NCBI GenBank assembly: GCA_002291875.1
Contig: DBAV01000111.1
Coordinates: 1 to 9,055, forward strand
Origin: Hyphomonadaceae bacterium UBA1001
GTDB taxonomy: Bacteria; Pseudomonadota; Alphaproteobacteria; Caulobacterales; Aquidulcibacteraceae
Reading direction: 5' to 3'
Length of the DNA: 9,055 nucleotides
Shown: piece by piece, positions 6,424-9,055 of the stretch
Numbering within the stretch: position 1 is the first letter of the stretch
How the letters are laid out: each line of letters begins with the position of its first letter
The notes under the pieces: generated by a model
What the model was told of the DNA's origin: nothing
Seen by the model: the letters and a program-made list of their open reading frames with translations, nothing else
Database searches by the model: none
Made by a program: the position numbers and the translations under genes

Positions 6424-7349
6424 TCGAGGTCCATCCGCCGGGCGGGCCAATTCCGGCCCATGCGCGCGGCTGTGCCCTGGCCCTGGGCAATTTCGACGGC
6501 GTGCATGCCGGGCACCGGGCGGTGATCGCGGCGGCGCGCGCAGCGGCCACTCATGGGCGCGTGCCGCTGGCGGTGGCGACCTTCGAGCCGCATCCGCGCC
6601 GCTTTTTTGCGCCCGATGCCGAACCCTTCCTGCTTCAGTCGCGTGGCCAGCGCGCCCGGGCCCTGGCGGCGCAGGGCGCGGTGCACCTGTTCGAGCTGGC
6701 CTTTGATGCACGGCTGGCGGCGCTGTCCGATGCCGCCTTCGTGGACGAGGTTCTGGTGGGGGTGCTGGGCGCCGCCCATGTGGCGATCGGCTTTGATTTC
6801 ACCTTCGGGGTGCGGCGGATGGGCGATGCGCGCCGCATGGTGACGCTGGGGGCACTGGCGGGCTTTGGCGTGTCGGTGGTTGGCGCGCATGACGAGGGCG
6901 GGGACAAGGTGTCCTCGACGCGCATCCGCGCCTGTCTGTCGGCGGGCGATCCGGTGGGCGCTGCCGCCCTGATGGGTGCGCCCTTCGCCATCGAGGGGCA
7001 GGTGATCCACGGCTTTGCCCGCGGGCGCACGATCGGCGTGCCGACCGCCAATGTGGGGCTGGGCGATTATGTGCGGCCGCGCTTTGGCGTCTATGCCACG
7101 CGCACCGACATCGGTGACGGGGTGTGGCGGCCGGGCGTGGCCAATGTCGGCGTGAAACCGACCGTGGCGGGCGATCATGCGCCCTTGCTCGAGGTGCATC
7201 TGTTCGACTTCGAGGGCGACCTCTATGGCCGCACGGTCGAGACGCGCTTGCTGCATTTCCTGCGCGAGGAGCGCCGGTTCGACAGCTTCGCGGCCCTGAC
7301 GGACCAGATCGCGCGCGATGCCGCCGCCGCCCGTGCGGGGCTGGATTGA
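6420..7349 (+). CDS. ribF: Bifunctional riboflavin kinase / FAD synthetase
   Basis: RibF turns riboflavin into FMN and then FAD. This 309-residue protein has the normal length and both domains. The N-terminal adenylyltransferase has GNFDGVHAGH (23–32, with the nucleotidyltransferase HxGH motif), FEPHPR, and KVSSTRIR (163–170). The C-terminal kinase (about 185–308) has GRTIGVPTAN with PTAN at 208–211, GVYATR, NVGVKPT, and GRTVET with the likely catalytic E274, then FLREERRF. The start is GTG at 6420, overlapping the hydratase stop by four bases. The frame is open further upstream, but that part is inside the hydratase gene and unlike RibF. No FMN riboswitch is visible. It converges with the DUF5615 gene 34 bases on; a weak GCTGC/GCAGC hairpin (7366–7382) fills the gap. 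Confidence 0.95.
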   Translation: MIEVHPPGGPIPAHARGCALALGNFDGVHAGHRAVIAAARAAATHGRVPLAVATFEPHPRRFFAPDAEPFLLQSRGQRARALAAQGAVHLFELAFDARLAALSDAAFVDEVLVGVLGAAHVAIGFDFTFGVRRMGDARRMVTLGALAGFGVSVVGAHDEGGDKVSSTRIRACLSAGDPVGAAALMGAPFAIEGQVIHGFARGRTIGVPTANVGLGDYVRPRFGVYATRTDIGDGVWRPGVANVGVKPTVAGDHAPLLEVHLFDFEGDLYGRTVETRLLHFLREERRFDSFAALTDQIARDAAAARAGLD

Positions 7350-7383
7350 CGGGGTGCGACGGCGAGCTGCCTGCGCCGCAGCC

Positions 7384-7725
7384 TCAGGATTTCGGCGCGA
7401 CTTCGAACACCTTGTCTGCGCCGGATGCCAGCCAGGCGCGCAGTGCCTGTTGTCGATCGATCAGCGCATCGGCAATCTCGATTGTCGTCACATTGCCGAG
7501 ACGGACCCATACGAGGCGCACGGGGTGGCGTGACGCCTGGACCCTTTCAAGGAAGTCATCGTCTTTGGACAACAGGACAAGTCCCTCGCGCCGCGCCGCG
7601 TCCATGACCTCCGCGTCGTCTGCAGAAAGCAGCTTCAAGTCCGAAACGTGTCGGATCCCGGGGAAGGTCGGCGCCAGCAATCGCTTCAGACGGAACGAAA
7701 GATTCTCGTCGAGAAGAAAGGTCAC
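7384..7725 (-). CDS. DUF5615 PIN-like protein, probable toxin component
   Basis: This 113-residue protein matches the DUF5615 PIN-like family: FLLDENLS at the N-terminus (D6, E7, N8), SADDAEVMDAARREG in the middle (D37, E39, D42) and LLSKDDDF (D55–D57). Clustered acidic residues at these points resemble the metal-binding centre of PIN-domain ribonucleases such as VapC. It starts with GTG at 7725 and overlaps the stop of the DUF433 gene before it as GTGA, the usual order (antitoxin first) and coupling in such pairs. RNase and toxin activity is inferred from family and context; many DUF5615 proteins are untested. Base composition is lower in GC than the flanking genes, which suggests acquisition. 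Confidence 0.82.
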   Translation of the reverse strand: MTFLLDENLSFRLKRLLAPTFPGIRHVSDLKLLSADDAEVMDAARREGLVLLSKDDDFLERVQASRHPVRLVWVRLGNVTTIEIADALIDRQQALRAWLASGADKVFEVAPKS

Positions 7726-7949
7726 GCGGCGGCGTCACCCGCCGCGCGACGCTCGCGGTCGGCCGCAAATGCCAGAACCGCCCGGATATCTTCGAGGGTG
7801 AGTTCGGGAAAGTCTGCAACAATCTGGTCGGCGCTCATGCCCGCGGCCAAGTATTCCAGGACATCATAGGCCGTGATGCGCAGGCCACGGATGCAGGGCT
7901 TGCCCGACCGCTTGCCGGTTTCGAAGGTGATCGTCGATTGCCAGTCCAT
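7722..7949 (-). CDS. DUF433 domain protein, probable antitoxin
   Basis: This 75-residue protein is a complete DUF433 domain: FETGKRSGKPCIRGLRITAYDVLEYLAAG (G-KPCI-G-RI is the family mark), then MSADQIVADFPELTLEDIRAVLAFAADRE. DUF433 proteins contain a winged-helix-like DNA-binding fold and are regularly encoded just upstream of DUF5615 PIN-like genes, as here, so it likely neutralises the partner and may repress its own promoter. ATG at 7949 is the only sensible start; the ribosome binding site is weak (TGATGAG directly before it). The Ala/Arg-rich C-terminal end could be the toxin-binding tail. The assignment to the family is strong; function is by analogy. Confidence 0.85.
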   Translation of the reverse strand: MDWQSTITFETGKRSGKPCIRGLRITAYDVLEYLAAGMSADQIVADFPELTLEDIRAVLAFAADRERRAAGDAAA

Positions 7950-8045
7950 CTCATCAGCATGAGGGCTCGGCGTTGACGGCGCAAGCCCGCGCTGGTTCCT
8001 TCCGTCCGCAAGGTCGAATGGTCCAGGACAGGGCGGCCCTGCGCG

Positions 8046-8126
8046 GACCGCGGGCCTCCGAGCCCGCTTTTCCCGGAGCGCGATGGGACGTTTGCGGGCT
8101 TGGAAGCCCGCGCTCCGCTCGGAGCG
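8046..8126 (+). repeat. REP-like multi-hairpin element, copy 2
   Basis: Hairpin A is GCGGGC-CTCCGA-GCCCGC (8050–8067), hairpin B is GCGGGC-TTGGAA-GCCCGC (8094–8111), and a third small stem is GCTCC/GGAGC (8112–8125). GACCGCG precedes A and GCTCC follows B, exactly as in copy 1 near 4532–4590, which is in the opposite orientation with a shorter spacer between A and B. The element lies between the divergent DUF433 and clpB genes, upstream of the clpB promoter. Confidence 0.68.
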
Positions 8127-8150
8127 TAAGGGGGCTTTGCGCCAGCTTGG

Positions 8151-8181
8151 CCCTTGTGTGGCAAAATCGCCACACCCATGT
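8151..8181 (+). promoter_or_regulatory. Candidate heat-shock (RpoH/sigma-32) promoter of clpB
   Basis: CCCTTGTG (8151–8158) resembles the sigma-32 −35 box (CCCTTGAA) and ACCCATGT (8174–8181) the −10 box (CCCCATnT), with 15 bases between CTTGTG and ACCCAT, inside the known 13–17 range. Transcription would start about 20 bases before the clpB ATG. ClpB genes are classical sigma-32 targets, which supports the call. A perfect inverted repeat, GTGTGGC-N6-GCCACAC (8156–8175), fills the spacer. Confidence 0.6.
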
Positions 8182-8208
8182 GGGCGTCATTCCTGGCGGA
8201 GTGTGCAG

Positions 8209-9055
<847 letters not shown>

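Noticed and set aside
5863..6711. N-terminal extension of the cheY frame
   Set aside because: It would run antisense through the MaoC and ribF genes; a stand-alone 128-residue receiver with its own ribosome binding site fits CheY.
7350..7383. Bidirectional terminator between ribF and the DUF5615 gene
   Set aside because: Only a 5-base stem (GCTGC/GCAGC) and no T-run on either strand.
4532..8126. The two inverted repeat copies as ends of a 3.5 kb transposon
   Set aside because: There is no transposase or target-site duplication, the content is core genes, and the copies are internal hairpin elements of differing length rather than matching termini.

Overview
The window looks like a GC-rich alphaproteobacterial chromosome. 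This rests on the strong G/C bias at third codon positions, the DUF3422 protein, the cheY–cheZ pair and the ClpB N-terminus; genus and order cannot be fixed from the sequence alone. Most of it is ordinary core or semi-core gene content. No insertion sequence, CRISPR array, rRNA or tRNA is visible.

Layout. (1) At 1–1778 on the minus strand lies an operon reading leftwards: an ABC-2 type ATPase, its permease (4-base overlap) and the first codons of a likely sensor kinase cut by the window edge. (2) At 1779–2110 is a 332-base divergent regulatory region with two perfect inverted repeats and one direct repeat. (3) At 2111–3085 (+) is a GT2 glycosyltransferase, followed by a hairpin with a T-run that reads as a terminator on the opposite strand. 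(4) At 3208–4497 (+) is a membrane-anchored DUF3422 protein. (5) At 4719–5862 (−) is a chemotaxis pair, cheY then cheZ, ending in a hairpin terminator. The two genes are joined by an unusual inverted repeat that pairs the cheY stop codon with the cheZ ribosome binding site. (6) At 5980–7349 (+) is a MaoC/PhaJ-like hydratase overlapping ribF. (7) At 7384–7949 (−) is a toxin–antitoxin-like pair (DUF433 / DUF5615) of lower GC. (8) From 8209 (+) to the window end is the start of clpB, behind a good match to a heat-shock (RpoH) promoter.

Two copies of a double-hairpin REP-like element lie at about 4532–4590 and 8046–8126 in opposite orientation. Their loops are conserved and the stems show compensatory changes.

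The genes form independent units: transporter plus sensor, chemotaxis signalling and its dephosphorylation, flavin cofactor synthesis, addiction-type module, and protein disaggregation. I see no clear wholly new multi-gene system. The most interesting signals are the cheY–cheZ junction structure, the duplicated FliM-like docking peptide at the CheZ C-terminus, and the paired-hairpin repeat family.
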